Assembly: GCF_902459765.1 (NCBI RefSeq)
Contig: NZ_CABPSP010000001.1
Span: 434,001-498,000 of the forward strand
Direction of reading: 5' to 3'
Length of the DNA stretch: 64,000 nt
Source of the DNA: Pandoraea anapnoica
Lineage (GTDB): Bacteria > Pseudomonadota > Gammaproteobacteria > Burkholderiales > Burkholderiaceae
The position numbers were made by a program, and so were the translations under genes. This document shows, piece after piece, positions 35,742 to 44,384 of this stretch (position 1 is the first letter of the stretch; each line of letters starts with the position of its first letter). Below the pieces are notes generated by a model, which saw only the letters and a program-made list of their open reading frames with translations, searched no databases and had not been told where the DNA came from.

Positions 35742-36536
35742 TTACCGGTCGAACGGCACCCCGGCGGCACGCAGACGTCGCATCGCGCTGTCCAGATGCG
35801 CGCGAGCGCTTTGCGGGTCGCCCGCGCGCATCTCCGCTGCAGTGCGTCGCGCAATGGCCTCGGGCACCGGGCGAAGCTCGCGCCCCGTGCTCATCGCCTT
35901 GCACTGCACTTCGCAGGCGCGCTCCAGATAGTAGAGGTCGTCCCATGCTTCGGCAATGTTCGGTCCCGCGACCATGACGCCGTGATGCTTCATGAAGACG
36001 ATGTCGGCGTCGCCCATCGCCGCCGCGATGCGGTCACCTTCCTCGTTGCCGAGCGCGAGACCGTTGTAGTCGGTGTCGAGCACCGTTCGTCCGTAGAACT
36101 TGAGCGCCGTTTGTCCCGCCCAGACGAGCGGCTCGCCTTCGCTCATCGCCAGCGCCGTCGCCCAGGGCATGTGCGTGTGGAAGGCCGCCCGCACGCGCGG
36201 GTTCGCCTTGTGCAGGCGCGCGTGGATGTAGAACGCGGTGGCTTCCGGCACCCCGTCGCCCGCCACGACGTGACCGTCGAGATCGCAGACGAGCAGGCTC
36301 GACGCCGTGATCTCCTCGAAGGCCAGCCCGAACGGGTTCACCAGAAACCATCGGTCGCTGCCGGGCAACATCGCCGAGAAGTGATTGCAGATGCCTTCCT
36401 CGAAGCCATGCATTGCGGCTAGCCGGAAGCAGGCCGCGAGTTCTTCGCGCGCGGTGCGCACGGCGGGCGTGTCGAGATCCACGTCGTCGACGCGCAGCGA
36501 CGCGTCGTCGGCGTTCAGCGAGAGGGTGTGCGCCAT
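35742..36536 (-). CDS. Class II aldolase/adducin-family protein
   Basis: A 264-residue protein of the AraD/FucA fold. GICNHFSAMLPGSDRWFLVNPFGLAFEEITASSLL contains the substrate-binding N-H and the phosphate or carboxylate loop. The zinc histidines are visible in AAFHTHMPWATALA (H-x-H) and FMKHHGVMVAG. Members are sugar-phosphate aldolases, epimerases or 3-oxo-acid decarboxylases; this length also fits proteins of hydroxyacid metabolism. ATG 36536 has GAGGAG upstream. It lies 53 bases after the HAD hydrolase gene in a two-gene operon divergent from a LysR gene. Substrate is not predictable. Confidence 0.85.
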   Translation of the reverse strand: MAHTLSLNADDASLRVDDVDLDTPAVRTAREELAACFRLAAMHGFEEGICNHFSAMLPGSDRWFLVNPFGLAFEEITASSLLVCDLDGHVVAGDGVPEATAFYIHARLHKANPRVRAAFHTHMPWATALAMSEGEPLVWAGQTALKFYGRTVLDTDYNGLALGNEEGDRIAAAMGDADIVFMKHHGVMVAGPNIAEAWDDLYYLERACEVQCKAMSTGRELRPVPEAIARRTAAEMRAGDPQSARAHLDSAMRRLRAAGVPFDR

Positions 36537-36589
36537 GTCGGTCTCCTCGTGATTGTCAGCGTTGGGCAGCGTTCGGTGGCGTTGAGCGC

Positions 36590-37309
36590 TTACCAGCCGA
36601 ATCCGTCGAACAACGGTATCACGGTGTCGAGCGTGGCAATGGTCGCGTCCGGGGTGTAATCGGGCAGCGGCCGACGTCCCGTGCCGCGATCCACCCACAC
36701 GCACCGGAAGCCGATGTCGCGCGCCGCCGCGTGGTCCAGATGCGGACTGGCGCAGATGTGGACGACGTCTTCCTTCGTCACGCCGAGTTGTTCGTGCGCG
36801 TAATCGAACAGGCGGCGATTGGGCTTGTACGCACCGGCTTGCTGCGCAGTGATGACACGATCGATGTGCCCGCCGAGTTGCGCGACATTGCCCGCGATGA
36901 TGTCGTCGTCCGTGTTGGAGACGATGCACAGTCGATAGCCGCGCGCCTTGAGGGTCGCCAGCGTCGGCACGACTTCCGGGAACGGCGGCATGGCCGAGAT
37001 GTTGTCCGTCAGCACGCCGATGTCCTGCGGCGATGCTCGCAAGCCGAGATCCTGCAACGCGAGACGAAGTCCCTCGCCTGCGACCTCGCGAAACGCGCGA
37101 TGCGGTGGCGTCTGCTCGAGTGCGTGCTCGTGATGGTCGAACGTGGCGATCAGATCGGACGTGCCGATGTTGTGGCCGGGCTTACTTTGCAGGATGCGCG
37201 TGACCGCATCGCGTAGCCCTTCGTCCCATTGAATGAGCGTGCCATAGCAATCGAAGGTGAGCCATTGCGGACGTGGGCTGTGGCTCAACGACGCGGACGG
37301 TTGGGACAT
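36590..37309 (-). CDS. HAD hydrolase, haloacid dehalogenase type II
   Basis: A 239-residue HAD-superfamily hydrolase of the L-2-haloacid dehalogenase type. The nucleophile Asp20 is in WLTFDCYGTLIQWD. Motif II is CIVSNTDDDI, motif III Lys is in GAYKPNRRLFDYA, and motif IV is VVHICASPHLDHAAARDIGF. SPHLD, in place of the typical S-N-x-x-D, keeps the aspartate. GGAG lies 7 bases before the ATG. As first gene of the operon with the aldolase it could dehalogenate or dephosphorylate the substrate that the aldolase then cleaves; this is inference. Confidence 0.86.
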   Translation of the reverse strand: MSQPSASLSHSPRPQWLTFDCYGTLIQWDEGLRDAVTRILQSKPGHNIGTSDLIATFDHHEHALEQTPPHRAFREVAGEGLRLALQDLGLRASPQDIGVLTDNISAMPPFPEVVPTLATLKARGYRLCIVSNTDDDIIAGNVAQLGGHIDRVITAQQAGAYKPNRRLFDYAHEQLGVTKEDVVHICASPHLDHAAARDIGFRCVWVDRGTGRRPLPDYTPDATIATLDTVIPLFDGFGW

Positions 37310-37383
37310 AACGAGTCTCCATGACGATAACGGGATGACGTCAGCGTAGTCGTTTCGACTCATATTCTGAAATTAAATTAAAA

Positions 37384-37399
37384 TTCGATACTTATCGAA
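37384..37399. promoter_or_regulatory. LysR-type operator between HAD and LysR genes
   Basis: TTCGATA-N2-TATCGAA, perfect 7-bp arms, 20 bases before the LysR ATG and 74 bases before the HAD gene on the other strand. The whole 110-bp gap is markedly AT-rich (runs of AAATTAAATTAAAATT). It is a likely shared control site for the HAD-aldolase operon and the regulator. Confidence 0.72.
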
Positions 37400-37419
37400 A
37401 TTATAAATATGGTGCCGCC

Positions 37420-38298
37420 ATGCTGGATCTCGGCTTACTCAAGACACTCGTTGCGGTCGTCGACGAAGGTAGTTTCACGCGTGCGGCGGAGCGTGTGCAT
37501 CGCACGCAGTCGACCGTGAGTCAGCAGATCCGGCGTCTGGAAGACGAGCTTGGGCGGCAATTGCTCATGCGCGACCGCTCCGGGGTGAACGTCACGCCCA
37601 CGCTTCATGGCGAACTCCTCGCACAGTACGCACGCAAGCTGCTTGCGCTGTCGATGGAAGCCGTCGACGCGATGGAGAATGACAGCCGTGTCTCGACGGT
37701 ACGCGTGGGACTGCCCGAGGACATCGACGCGCGTCGCATGGCTGACATGCTCTCGCGCTTCGTTCAGGCGCACGGCGACATCCGTCTGGAGATCGTGGCG
37801 GGCATGAGTGCCGACTTGCGGGAGCGGTTGAGCGCGGGCGATCTGGACCTGGCGCTCGTCAAACGCGAACCCGGGCAGGGTGACTGTCTGATGGCGTGGC
37901 CGGAGACGCTGGTATGGGCGATGGCGGCGCAGTCGGCGGCGCGAGATGCAGACAGCCTGGCCCACGCGCCGGTGCCGCTGGCGCTGTTCCCGCAGGGTTG
38001 CATATACCGTCAGCGCGCGATTCGCAGCCTAGACGCCGCGCGACGTCCGTGGCGCATGGCGTTCGGCAGCCACAGCCTGACGGGTATTCAGGCGGCGGTG
38101 TCGTCAGGGCTTGGGGTGTCGGTCCTGCCGGAGATGGTGCTGTTACCGGACCACGCGGTTTGCGACACCTTGCCGCCACCGCCACCTTCGGAGATTGCGT
38201 TGGTGGATGGCGGCGGCCCGGCGTCGGCATCGCGTCGGGCGCTTGCCGACTTTCTCGCGGTGACTGTCGGCGAGACGCTGGGTGTCGCGACGGCGTAG
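37420..38298 (+). CDS. LysR-family transcriptional regulator
   Basis: A 292-residue LysR regulator. The N-terminal helix-turn-helix is LLKTLVAVVDEGSFTRAAERVHRTQSTVSQQIRRLEDELG; the effector domain follows VSTVRVGLPEDIDARR. It is divergent from the HAD-aldolase operon, with a perfect palindrome in the gap, so it probably controls that operon and itself. Its 3' half (from about 37862) is overlapped in antisense by the extended reading frame of the neighbouring DHA2 transporter, an unusual arrangement discussed in the findings. Codon usage supports this strand as the real coding strand in the overlap. Confidence 0.88.
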   Translation: MLDLGLLKTLVAVVDEGSFTRAAERVHRTQSTVSQQIRRLEDELGRQLLMRDRSGVNVTPTLHGELLAQYARKLLALSMEAVDAMENDSRVSTVRVGLPEDIDARRMADMLSRFVQAHGDIRLEIVAGMSADLRERLSAGDLDLALVKREPGQGDCLMAWPETLVWAMAAQSAARDADSLAHAPVPLALFPQGCIYRQRAIRSLDAARRPWRMAFGSHSLTGIQAAVSSGLGVSVLPEMVLLPDHAVCDTLPPPPPSEIALVDGGGPASASRRALADFLAVTVGETLGVATA

Positions 38299-39916
38299 TA
38301 CGCCAAGACTTACGAAGCGCGGGACTCGGTGCAACGCTGGTTTCCTCGACCTCCGCACGACCCATGCTCAGATGCACCGCCAACGCGCACAGCACGGCGA
38401 ATACACCGGCGGCGAGGAACGCGCCGCTGAAGCCGCTGGCGTACGCGCTGCGACCTGCGTCGAGCAGCGCATGGCCGAGCGAGTCGGGATAGAGATGCAA
38501 CGCCTGCGAGAAGTCTCCGGCGGAGATCGCATCCGCGAAGTCGAGCCGTGTGGCCAGATCGCTTTGCGCGCTGCCGACCAGCGCAGGAACGTGCGCTGCG
38601 ACGCTGCGATGCACCCCGGCACTCAGCACTGCACCAAGCGCCGTGTAGCCGAGCAGAATGCCGGAGAAGCGGAACGTCGTGCTGATGCCCGACGCCATCC
38701 CCGCGCGATCCCGGGCAATGGTCCCCATGATGGCTTTCTGCGTCTCACCGTTGAGCAACCCGCCGCCGCTGCCGAGCACGAACATCGCGCCGGTCAGCGA
38801 CAGCGCCGAATGGGAAAGTCCCTGTACCGACACGTACGCCATGGCGGCATTGCCCAGCCCCGTCAGGGCGAGTCCCAGCACGAGAATCCGGTGCGACGGC
38901 AGACGTGCGGACAACCGCCTTCCGATCTGCGGAAGCAGCAACATGGCAATCGCGAAAGGCAGCATGGCGATGCCTGCACCGAGCACCGATTCCCCTCGCG
39001 CGTTCTGGAGAAACTGCGGCAGCAGCGAGGCCATTACTTGCGCACAGGCAGCGTACGAGAACATGGCGAGCGTTGCTCCGGCGAACGGCCACGAGCGGAA
39101 CAGCGACAGATCGAGCATCGGCTGCGCACGCGAACGCTCCACGCCCGCGAAGATCGCGAAGAGCACGGCACCGGCGGCGAAGCGCGTCAGAATTCCCGGG
39201 CTGGTCCAGCCAGCGGCAGGCGCTGCGATCAGTGCCCACGTCACGCAGAACATTGCGCTCGCGAACAGAGCGATGCCGGGAATGTCGACACGCCGCTGGC
39301 CCTCCGCTTTCGACTCGGGAACGATACGAACCACGGCGAGTGCGAGCGCAGCGCAGATCGGCACATTGACGTGGAACGCCCAGCGCCAGCCGAGCGTGTC
39401 GCCAATCACGCCGCCGATGAGTGGCGAGAGCACCATCGTCAGGCCCATCACCATGCCCCACAGCCCCCACGCCCGGGCACGCGCCTCTTTTTCGTGGAAA
39501 CCGTGGCCGATGATGGCGAGCGCCGGGGCCAGCAAAAACGCTGCACCGACGCCCTGCGCAGCACGCGCGATGTAGAGCCACTGTGCCGTGGGCGACAGAC
39601 CGCACGCGAGCGATGCCGCCGCGAAGCCGGTGATGCCGCAGAGAAACACGCGACGGCGCCCGAAGCGATCAGCGATAGAGCCAGCGGGCAGTAGCAGCGC
39701 AGCGAAACACAGCACGTAAGCGCCGATTACCCACTGCACTTGCGCAAAGCTCGCATGCAATTGCGTCGAGATCGTCGGCAAAACGACACCAACGACGTTG
39801 GTGTCGAGCACCGTCATCGCGCAGCCAGTGGATGCGGTGAGTAGCAGCGCGAGGCTGCCCGTCGACGACGAGGCGGCGCTCGCGTTCGAAGCGTTATCGG
39901 GGTTTTGCGTTGACAT
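37859..39916 (-). CDS. DHA2 (14-helix) drug:H+ antiporter with aberrant C-terminal extension
   Basis: MFS exporter of the EmrB/QacA group. Motif A is GSIADRFGRRRVFL, motif C is LSPLIGGVIGDTLGWRWAFHVNVPI, motif D1-like LDTNVVGVVLPTI lies in helix 1, and about 14 hydrophobic segments end near residue 518. After TSVAPSPALRK the frame runs on for about 150 proline-, serine- and arginine-rich residues, almost wholly antisense to the LysR gene. Family members end close to residue 530. A TAA at 38310-38312 lies in another frame at the expected place, which suggests a one-base indel (real or sequencing) removed the normal stop. It is divergent from another LysR gene with a canonical LysR box. Confidence 0.85.
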   Translation of the reverse strand: MSTQNPDNASNASAASSSTGSLALLLTASTGCAMTVLDTNVVGVVLPTISTQLHASFAQVQWVIGAYVLCFAALLLPAGSIADRFGRRRVFLCGITGFAAASLACGLSPTAQWLYIARAAQGVGAAFLLAPALAIIGHGFHEKEARARAWGLWGMVMGLTMVLSPLIGGVIGDTLGWRWAFHVNVPICAALALAVVRIVPESKAEGQRRVDIPGIALFASAMFCVTWALIAAPAAGWTSPGILTRFAAGAVLFAIFAGVERSRAQPMLDLSLFRSWPFAGATLAMFSYAACAQVMASLLPQFLQNARGESVLGAGIAMLPFAIAMLLLPQIGRRLSARLPSHRILVLGLALTGLGNAAMAYVSVQGLSHSALSLTGAMFVLGSGGGLLNGETQKAIMGTIARDRAGMASGISTTFRFSGILLGYTALGAVLSAGVHRSVAAHVPALVGSAQSDLATRLDFADAISAGDFSQALHLYPDSLGHALLDAGRSAYASGFSGAFLAAGVFAVLCALAVHLSMGRAEVEETSVAPSPALRKSWRTTPSRHPASRRQSPRESRQAPDAMPTPGRRHPPTQSPKVAVAARCRKPRGPVTAPSPAGPTPQALTTPPPEYPSGCGCRTPCATDVARRLGCESRADGICNPAGTAPAAPARGPGCLHLAPPTAPPSPIPASPATPSDSHPARVRV

Positions 39917-40004
39917 AAATTCCACGTCGGACGACTGCGATTCGAGTGGGAGTATTCGACCACGCAGGGGGCTGCCGAGTCATTGCCGGGCATCGGCGAA
40001 GTTG

Positions 40005-40019
40005 TTAGGTAAAACCTAA
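40005..40019. promoter_or_regulatory. Canonical LysR box of the DHA2 exporter/LysR pair
   Basis: TTAGGT-AAA-ACCTAA, a perfect 15-bp inverted repeat containing T-N11-A (T at 40006, A at 40018). It sits in the 176-bp gap between the divergent exporter and LysR genes, 73 bases before the regulator. It is a textbook site for autoregulation and control of the exporter. Confidence 0.8.
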
Positions 40020-40092
40020 TGAAATCGACAATGACGCCCGCATGGCCGCGCGGTAGCATGGCCAGGCACGCTTAACAAACCGAGAGGATTTC

Positions 40093-41001
40093 GTGGAACT
40101 TCGGCACTTTCGCTACTTTGTGACGCTGGCGCAGACGCTGCACTTCGGACGCGCCGCGCAAGCGCTGGATATCGCGGCCCCGACGCTCACCGTGCAGATT
40201 CAGGACATCGAACGCATGCTGGGTGTGCAGTTGTTCGCGCGCAGCCGTCGCGATGTGCGCCTGACACCCGCCGGGGAGATGTTTCTGCTCGAAGCGAAGC
40301 AGGTGCTTGCGCAGGCCGAACGGGCCGTGCTGGCAGGACAGCGTGCCGGACGTGGCGAGACGGGGCGCGTCGAAATCAGCTACGTCGGCTCGGCGGTGTA
40401 CTCGGGCGTTCTGCAATCGCAATTGGCCGCGTTCCGTCAGGCATGGCCGGGCGTAATCGTCACCGCGCGCGAGGTCTCGCAACACGAATCGCCCGCCATG
40501 CTCGTGGACAATCGTATCGATATTGCACTGGTTCGGATGCCGATCAATCTTCATAACCGGCATCGCGCGCACGTGTTGTTTCGGGACAGCTTCTGCGTGG
40601 CGCTTCCGGCAGGAAATCCATTGGTGAAGCAGTCCGGCGCGATCGATGCGGAGTCGCTCGACGGCGAGCGTTTCATCAATCCCGAACAAGCGCTGGGAAC
40701 GTTCGAGGTGGCGCGTCGCGGGGGCTTCACGCCGGTGATCGGGTCCGCGCCGGGCTCGCTGGTCGCCGTGCTAACGGCCGTGGCGCTGGGCGAGGGCGTG
40801 GCCATCGTGCCGGACGTCCTCGTCGGTGCGACAGCGATTCCAGGCGTCGTCTTCAAGCCGCTGGCGGGGCCCCCGATCCATTCGGAAATCTCGGCGGTGT
40901 TCCGCAGCTTCGAGCCATCGCTGGCCGTCTCGAAACTCATCGCACAGATCACGCAGACCGCCGCTGTGACGTCGTACGCGCAATTCGATCAGCCGCAATG
41001 A
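40093..41001 (+). CDS. LysR-family regulator of the DHA2 exporter
   Basis: A 302-residue LysR regulator with GTG start; GAGAGGA lies 6 bases upstream. The helix-turn-helix is FRYFVTLAQTLHFGRAAQALDIAAPTLTVQIQDIERMLG, of the group in which the first strand reads MELRHFRYF (CatM/BenM/NAC-like). The effector domain starts GRVEISYVGSAVYSGVLQ. It is divergent from the 14-helix exporter, with a T-N11-A palindrome between, so it is probably that exporter's regulator. It ends two bases before the stop of the convergent next LysR gene. Confidence 0.88.
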   Translation: MELRHFRYFVTLAQTLHFGRAAQALDIAAPTLTVQIQDIERMLGVQLFARSRRDVRLTPAGEMFLLEAKQVLAQAERAVLAGQRAGRGETGRVEISYVGSAVYSGVLQSQLAAFRQAWPGVIVTAREVSQHESPAMLVDNRIDIALVRMPINLHNRHRAHVLFRDSFCVALPAGNPLVKQSGAIDAESLDGERFINPEQALGTFEVARRGGFTPVIGSAPGSLVAVLTAVALGEGVAIVPDVLVGATAIPGVVFKPLAGPPIHSEISAVFRSFEPSLAVSKLIAQITQTAAVTSYAQFDQPQ

Positions 41002-41002
41002 C

Positions 41003-41875
41003 TCACTCCCCCGGATGAAATTGCGCGAGCAGATCGAGAAAGAGATCCAGTGCTCGCGTGCGCGGCCGAGACGCTTCCGTGATCGCGCTGATCGCGTTCT
41101 CGTACTCCGGTCCTGAGGGCACGCGCGCCAGCGCATGCCGCTTCGAAAACGACGCTGCGTAGTACTGCGGCAACAGCCCCACGTAGTGACCCGACAGCAC
41201 CAGCATCGCGACGGCTTCCAGCCCTGACGCCGTCGGTCCGCGCGTCAGTCCCAGCGTATTGAGCGCTTCGTGCACGAACGGCTGTGTCCGGTAGACGAGG
41301 GGCAACGTCGGGGCGTCCTTCATGCGGTGCCGCGCAACGTACAACTGGTGACGCTCGATAAACAACGGCTGGTAGTGAAAACCGGCTTCGCGCCGGTACA
41401 TCCCGCGTATCGCGATCTGCACGCGACGCTCGCGCAGGGCGAGGTCGAGTTCGTTGAAGGTCATCACCGTCAACTCGACTTTCACGTCGGGCGCTTGCGT
41501 CTTGAGTGCGTCGAGCGCCTCGGCGATGTGGCAACCGACGTCCGACAGAATGTGTTCGACCATGCCGATTGAGAGCGTGCCCGAGAGCACGCCGCGCACG
41601 GCATCGATCTCCGGGCGGATGCGCTCCAGCGACTTCAGCGCATCGCGCGCCAACTCCAGTGCGACCTTGCCCGCGTGCGTCAGTACGAAGCCTGACGGCC
41701 CGCGCTCGCATAGCCGCGTGCCCAGCGTCTCCTCGACTTCGCGGATATGTCGACTGATCGATGCCTTTGACATGTTCAACTGCTTCTCCGCCGCAGCAAA
41801 GCCGCTCGCCTGCGCCACGGCACAGAAGATGCGCAACGAGCGCAGATCGCGCTCGCTGAAGTCCCTATTCGCCAC
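41003..41875 (-). CDS. LysR-family regulator of the guanidino-type operon
   Basis: A 290-residue LysR regulator. GTG start, with GGGAG 7 bases upstream. The helix-turn-helix is LRIFCAVAQASGFAAAEKQLNMSKASISRHIREVEETLG, and the effector domain begins LSGTLSIGMVEHILSDVG. It is divergent from the ABC importer-ureohydrolase-RidA operon across a 250-bp gap that contains a T-N11-A palindrome. Control of that operon in response to its substrate or an amino-acid product is the natural inference. Confidence 0.87.
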   Translation of the reverse strand: MANRDFSERDLRSLRIFCAVAQASGFAAAEKQLNMSKASISRHIREVEETLGTRLCERGPSGFVLTHAGKVALELARDALKSLERIRPEIDAVRGVLSGTLSIGMVEHILSDVGCHIAEALDALKTQAPDVKVELTVMTFNELDLALRERRVQIAIRGMYRREAGFHYQPLFIERHQLYVARHRMKDAPTLPLVYRTQPFVHEALNTLGLTRGPTASGLEAVAMLVLSGHYVGLLPQYYAASFSKRHALARVPSGPEYENAISAITEASRPRTRALDLFLDLLAQFHPGE

Positions 41876-41959
41876 TGTCTGCTCCCATTTGCCCTGTCGG
41901 TCGGCTCTGGCTGGCCCATGAAAACCCGCACAACCCGCGCCGGGCGGTCGGTTTCAAAA

Positions 41960-41978
41960 GGTTTCGTTTTTCGAAACC
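41960..41978. promoter_or_regulatory. LysR box of the importer-ureohydrolase operon
   Basis: GGTTTCG-TTTTT-CGAAACC, a perfect 7-bp inverted repeat with T-N11-A (T 41963, A 41975), followed by AT-rich sequence. It lies 85 bases from the LysR start and 148 bases from the first operon gene. GTTTC is repeated once more at 41951-41955, which could be an activation half-site. Confidence 0.78.
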
Positions 41979-42125
41979 ATACCAATAAAAAAATCATTTT
42001 TCATGATCTTTTTGCCCGCATACATTGAATTGCAGAGGCGCGACTTTCCCCGGACACAGACGCAACGACACCGACAGACCGGACGCGCCGGATCAAGACC
42101 CTACCCACATGACGCGAGGCAAGCT

Positions 42126-42986
42126 ATGAAGACCTGGTCCAGACGATCCTTTGTAAAGGCGACGCTTGCATCGAGCGCCGCATTGGCGCTCCCAGTCGTG
42201 CCGACGCTGGCGTTCGCCGAAGGTGGCACGCTCGCCGACATCAAGAAGCGCGGCAAGTTGACGGTCGGCACCGAGGCGGCTTACGAGCCGTTCGAATATG
42301 TCGAAAACGGACAAGTGGTCGGGTATGGGCACGATGTCCTCGAACCGATGGCCGCGAAGCTCGGCGTCAAGCTCGAACAGATGAACCTGCCGTTCCAGGG
42401 CTTGCTGCCGGGCCTGATGTCGCACAAGTTCGACTTCGTAGCGACGAGCGTCGGCATCACGCCGGAGCGCGCCAAGCGCTTCGCGTTCAGCCAGCCGGTC
42501 GGCGTCGTGCGCTCGGTGCTGATGGTGCGCGTCGACGAGACCGGGATCAAGAGCGGCATGGATATCGCGGGCAAGACCATCGGCACACAGATGGGCTCGT
42601 CGTCCCAGCCGGTGGCGGACGAGTTCGAGAAGGAACTCAAGGAGAAGACGGGCAAGGGCTACGCGGGCACGCGTCTGTTCCAGGCCTATCCGGACGTCTC
42701 CAATGCGCTCGCCAACAAGACCATCGACGTGGCGCTGATGCCGTCGAACATCGCCGCTGTGCAGATGCGCAAGCAGCCGAATGCGTTCCGCATCGCGGGC
42801 ACCATCGGTCAGCCGAAGCTGCTGGCATGGGTGGCGAATCCGAACGATCTCGAGATTCGCAAGTTCATCAACGACTCGCTCGACGAATTCCGCGCAAACG
42901 GCAAGCTCGCCGCGCTGCAGAAAAAGTGGTTCGGCGGCCCGATGGATACGCCGCGCGAGAACTACCTGCCGCAGGGGGCGATTTGA
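42126..42986 (+). CDS. Tat-exported binding protein of a polar amino-acid-type ABC importer
   Basis: A 286-residue family 3 solute-binding protein. The signal is a clear Tat type: SRRSFVK at residues 5-11, a mild hydrophobic stretch, and cleavage after LAFA near residue 31. The mature start GGTLADIKKRGKLTVGTEAAYEPFEYVENGQVVGYGHDV is the typical type 3 pattern, and FDFVATSVGITPERAKRFAFSQP is the conserved ligand loop containing R. Ligands of the family are amino acids, opines and guanidino acids. A ureohydrolase in the same operon points to a guanidino compound. Tat export is uncommon for this family. Confidence 0.92.
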   Translation: MKTWSRRSFVKATLASSAALALPVVPTLAFAEGGTLADIKKRGKLTVGTEAAYEPFEYVENGQVVGYGHDVLEPMAAKLGVKLEQMNLPFQGLLPGLMSHKFDFVATSVGITPERAKRFAFSQPVGVVRSVLMVRVDETGIKSGMDIAGKTIGTQMGSSSQPVADEFEKELKEKTGKGYAGTRLFQAYPDVSNALANKTIDVALMPSNIAAVQMRKQPNAFRIAGTIGQPKLLAWVANPNDLEIRKFINDSLDEFRANGKLAALQKKWFGGPMDTPRENYLPQGAI

Positions 42987-43681
42987 CCTCCGCCGTCATC
43001 GTCGACGGCTTTGGCGGCATGGCCGGAGTGATTCAACCGTTTCTCGAAGGCGTAGTTTCGGGAACGGCGATCACGCTGGCCGCGTCGGCCGGTGCCTTCG
43101 CGATCGGGCTGGCGCTCGGGATCGTGCTGCTTCTCATGCGCATCTCGCCGTTTGCGCCGTTGCGCTCGCTGGTGGTGCTGTGGGTGAGTCTGATTCGCGG
43201 CACACCGGCGCTCATCCACATGCTCATTGCGTACTACATGGTGCCCGCGATATTCGATCTTTCGATCTCGCCCGTCACCGCCGGCGTGGCGGCGCTCGCC
43301 TGCAACACGAGCGCTTACATCGTCGAAATTCTGCGCGGTGCCCTCGGCACGATCTCTTATGGACAACGCGCCGCGGGTTACGCGATGGGCATGCGCGCGA
43401 CGCAGGTGTGGCGACATGTGCTGCTGCCGCAGGTCATCTACCGCTCCATTCCGCCGCTGACCAGCGAGTTCACGATTCTGCTCAAGGCGTCGTCGCTGAT
43501 GTCGATCATCGCCGTGCCGGAACTCGCGACGGTCGCACGCAATGCCACCTTGCAGACGGATCTGCCGTTGCAGGTCTTCGCGATCACGGCCGCCGTGTAC
43601 TTCGTGTTGCTGTTCTGCATTTCGGCCGCGTCTCGTGTGTGCGAGCGCCGCGTATCGAGGATGTTGCCCCATGGCCATTGA
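42983..43681 (+). CDS. ABC importer permease, HisM/GlnP type
   Basis: Inner-membrane permease of about 232 residues. A TTG start at 42983 overlaps the binding-protein stop (TTGA) and has AGGGGG just upstream; ATG 43019 is the alternative. Helix 1 is VVSGTAITLAASAGAFAIGLALGIVLLL. The HEQRA loop is in LVVLWVSLIRGTPALIHMLIAYYM, and the EAA-like signature is GALGTISYGQRAAGYAMGMRATQVWRHVLLPQVIYRSIPPLTSE. It pairs with the next gene, which it overlaps by 11 bases, to form a heterodimeric channel. Confidence 0.92.
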   Translation: MTSAVIVDGFGGMAGVIQPFLEGVVSGTAITLAASAGAFAIGLALGIVLLLMRISPFAPLRSLVVLWVSLIRGTPALIHMLIAYYMVPAIFDLSISPVTAGVAALACNTSAYIVEILRGALGTISYGQRAAGYAMGMRATQVWRHVLLPQVIYRSIPPLTSEFTILLKASSLMSIIAVPELATVARNATLQTDLPLQVFAITAAVYFVLLFCISAASRVCERRVSRMLPHGH

Positions 43682-44384
43682 TTTCTCCATCGTCCGAGAA
43701 GCGATTCCCGTTCTGCTCGAAGGCCTGCGCGTCACTGCGCTCGTGAGCCTCGCCGGTATCCCCCTCGGCATCGTGATCGGCATTGCGGCCGCCTACGCCG
43801 CTCAGTCGCGCACGTTGCTGCGTCCGATAGCGCTCGGTTACGTCGAGCTGGTGCGCAACATCCCGTATCTGATCCTCGTCTATCTGTCGTTCTTCGGTTT
43901 GCCCAAGCTTGGCGTGAGCGCGTCGGCCATGACGGTCGCGGTGGGATGCACGGCGTTCTATACCGGCGGCTATTTCTGCGAAATCCTGCGTGCGGCCTTG
44001 CGCAGCGTGGCGCGCGGTCAGACGCATGCGGCGCTCTCGCTGGGCATGACTTACTGGCAGACGCAGCGTCACATCATCGCGCCGCAGTTGTTCGGCTTTC
44101 TGATTCCGCCGACGACAAGCCTCGTGATCATGATGTTCAAGGACTCGGCCATCTTCTCGGTGATGAGCCTGCCGGAGATGACCTATCAGAGCAATCTGCT
44201 CACCGCAAACACGTTCGCTTACGTCGAAGTGCTCGGCACGACGGCATTGATCTACTGGCTCAGCAGCGTCTTGCTGGCCGGTGTGGGGCGGCGTCTGGAA
44301 ACCGTGGTCGGGCGACGTACCCGCACACCCGACGCCGTCGCTTTCTCGACACTCCCCGCCAAAGGAAAAGGACAACTCTCATGA
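43671..44384 (+). CDS. ABC importer permease, HisQ/GlnP type
   Basis: Second permease, 237 residues, start MAIDFSIVREAIPVLLEGLRVTALVSL. The family loop is GYVELVRNIPYLILVYLSFFGLP, and the EAA-like segment is AALRSVARGQTHAALSLGMTYWQTQRHIIAPQLFGFLIPPTTS. Five hydrophobic segments are visible. It begins inside the end of the first permease gene, and its stop overlaps the ureohydrolase start by four bases (ATGA), so the operon is tightly coupled. Confidence 0.93.
   Translation: MAIDFSIVREAIPVLLEGLRVTALVSLAGIPLGIVIGIAAAYAAQSRTLLRPIALGYVELVRNIPYLILVYLSFFGLPKLGVSASAMTVAVGCTAFYTGGYFCEILRAALRSVARGQTHAALSLGMTYWQTQRHIIAPQLFGFLIPPTTSLVIMMFKDSAIFSVMSLPEMTYQSNLLTANTFAYVEVLGTTALIYWLSSVLLAGVGRRLETVVGRRTRTPDAVAFSTLPAKGKGQLS

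Noticed and set aside
38282-39694. 470-codon plus-strand frame across the DHA2 exporter
   Set aside because: Antisense shadow of a transporter with intact motifs; no ribosome site or protein family.
42003-42125. 41-codon N-terminal extension of the binding protein
   Set aside because: It would bury the Tat signal inside the protein; the start at 42126 places SRRSFVK near the N-terminus and has a ribosome site.
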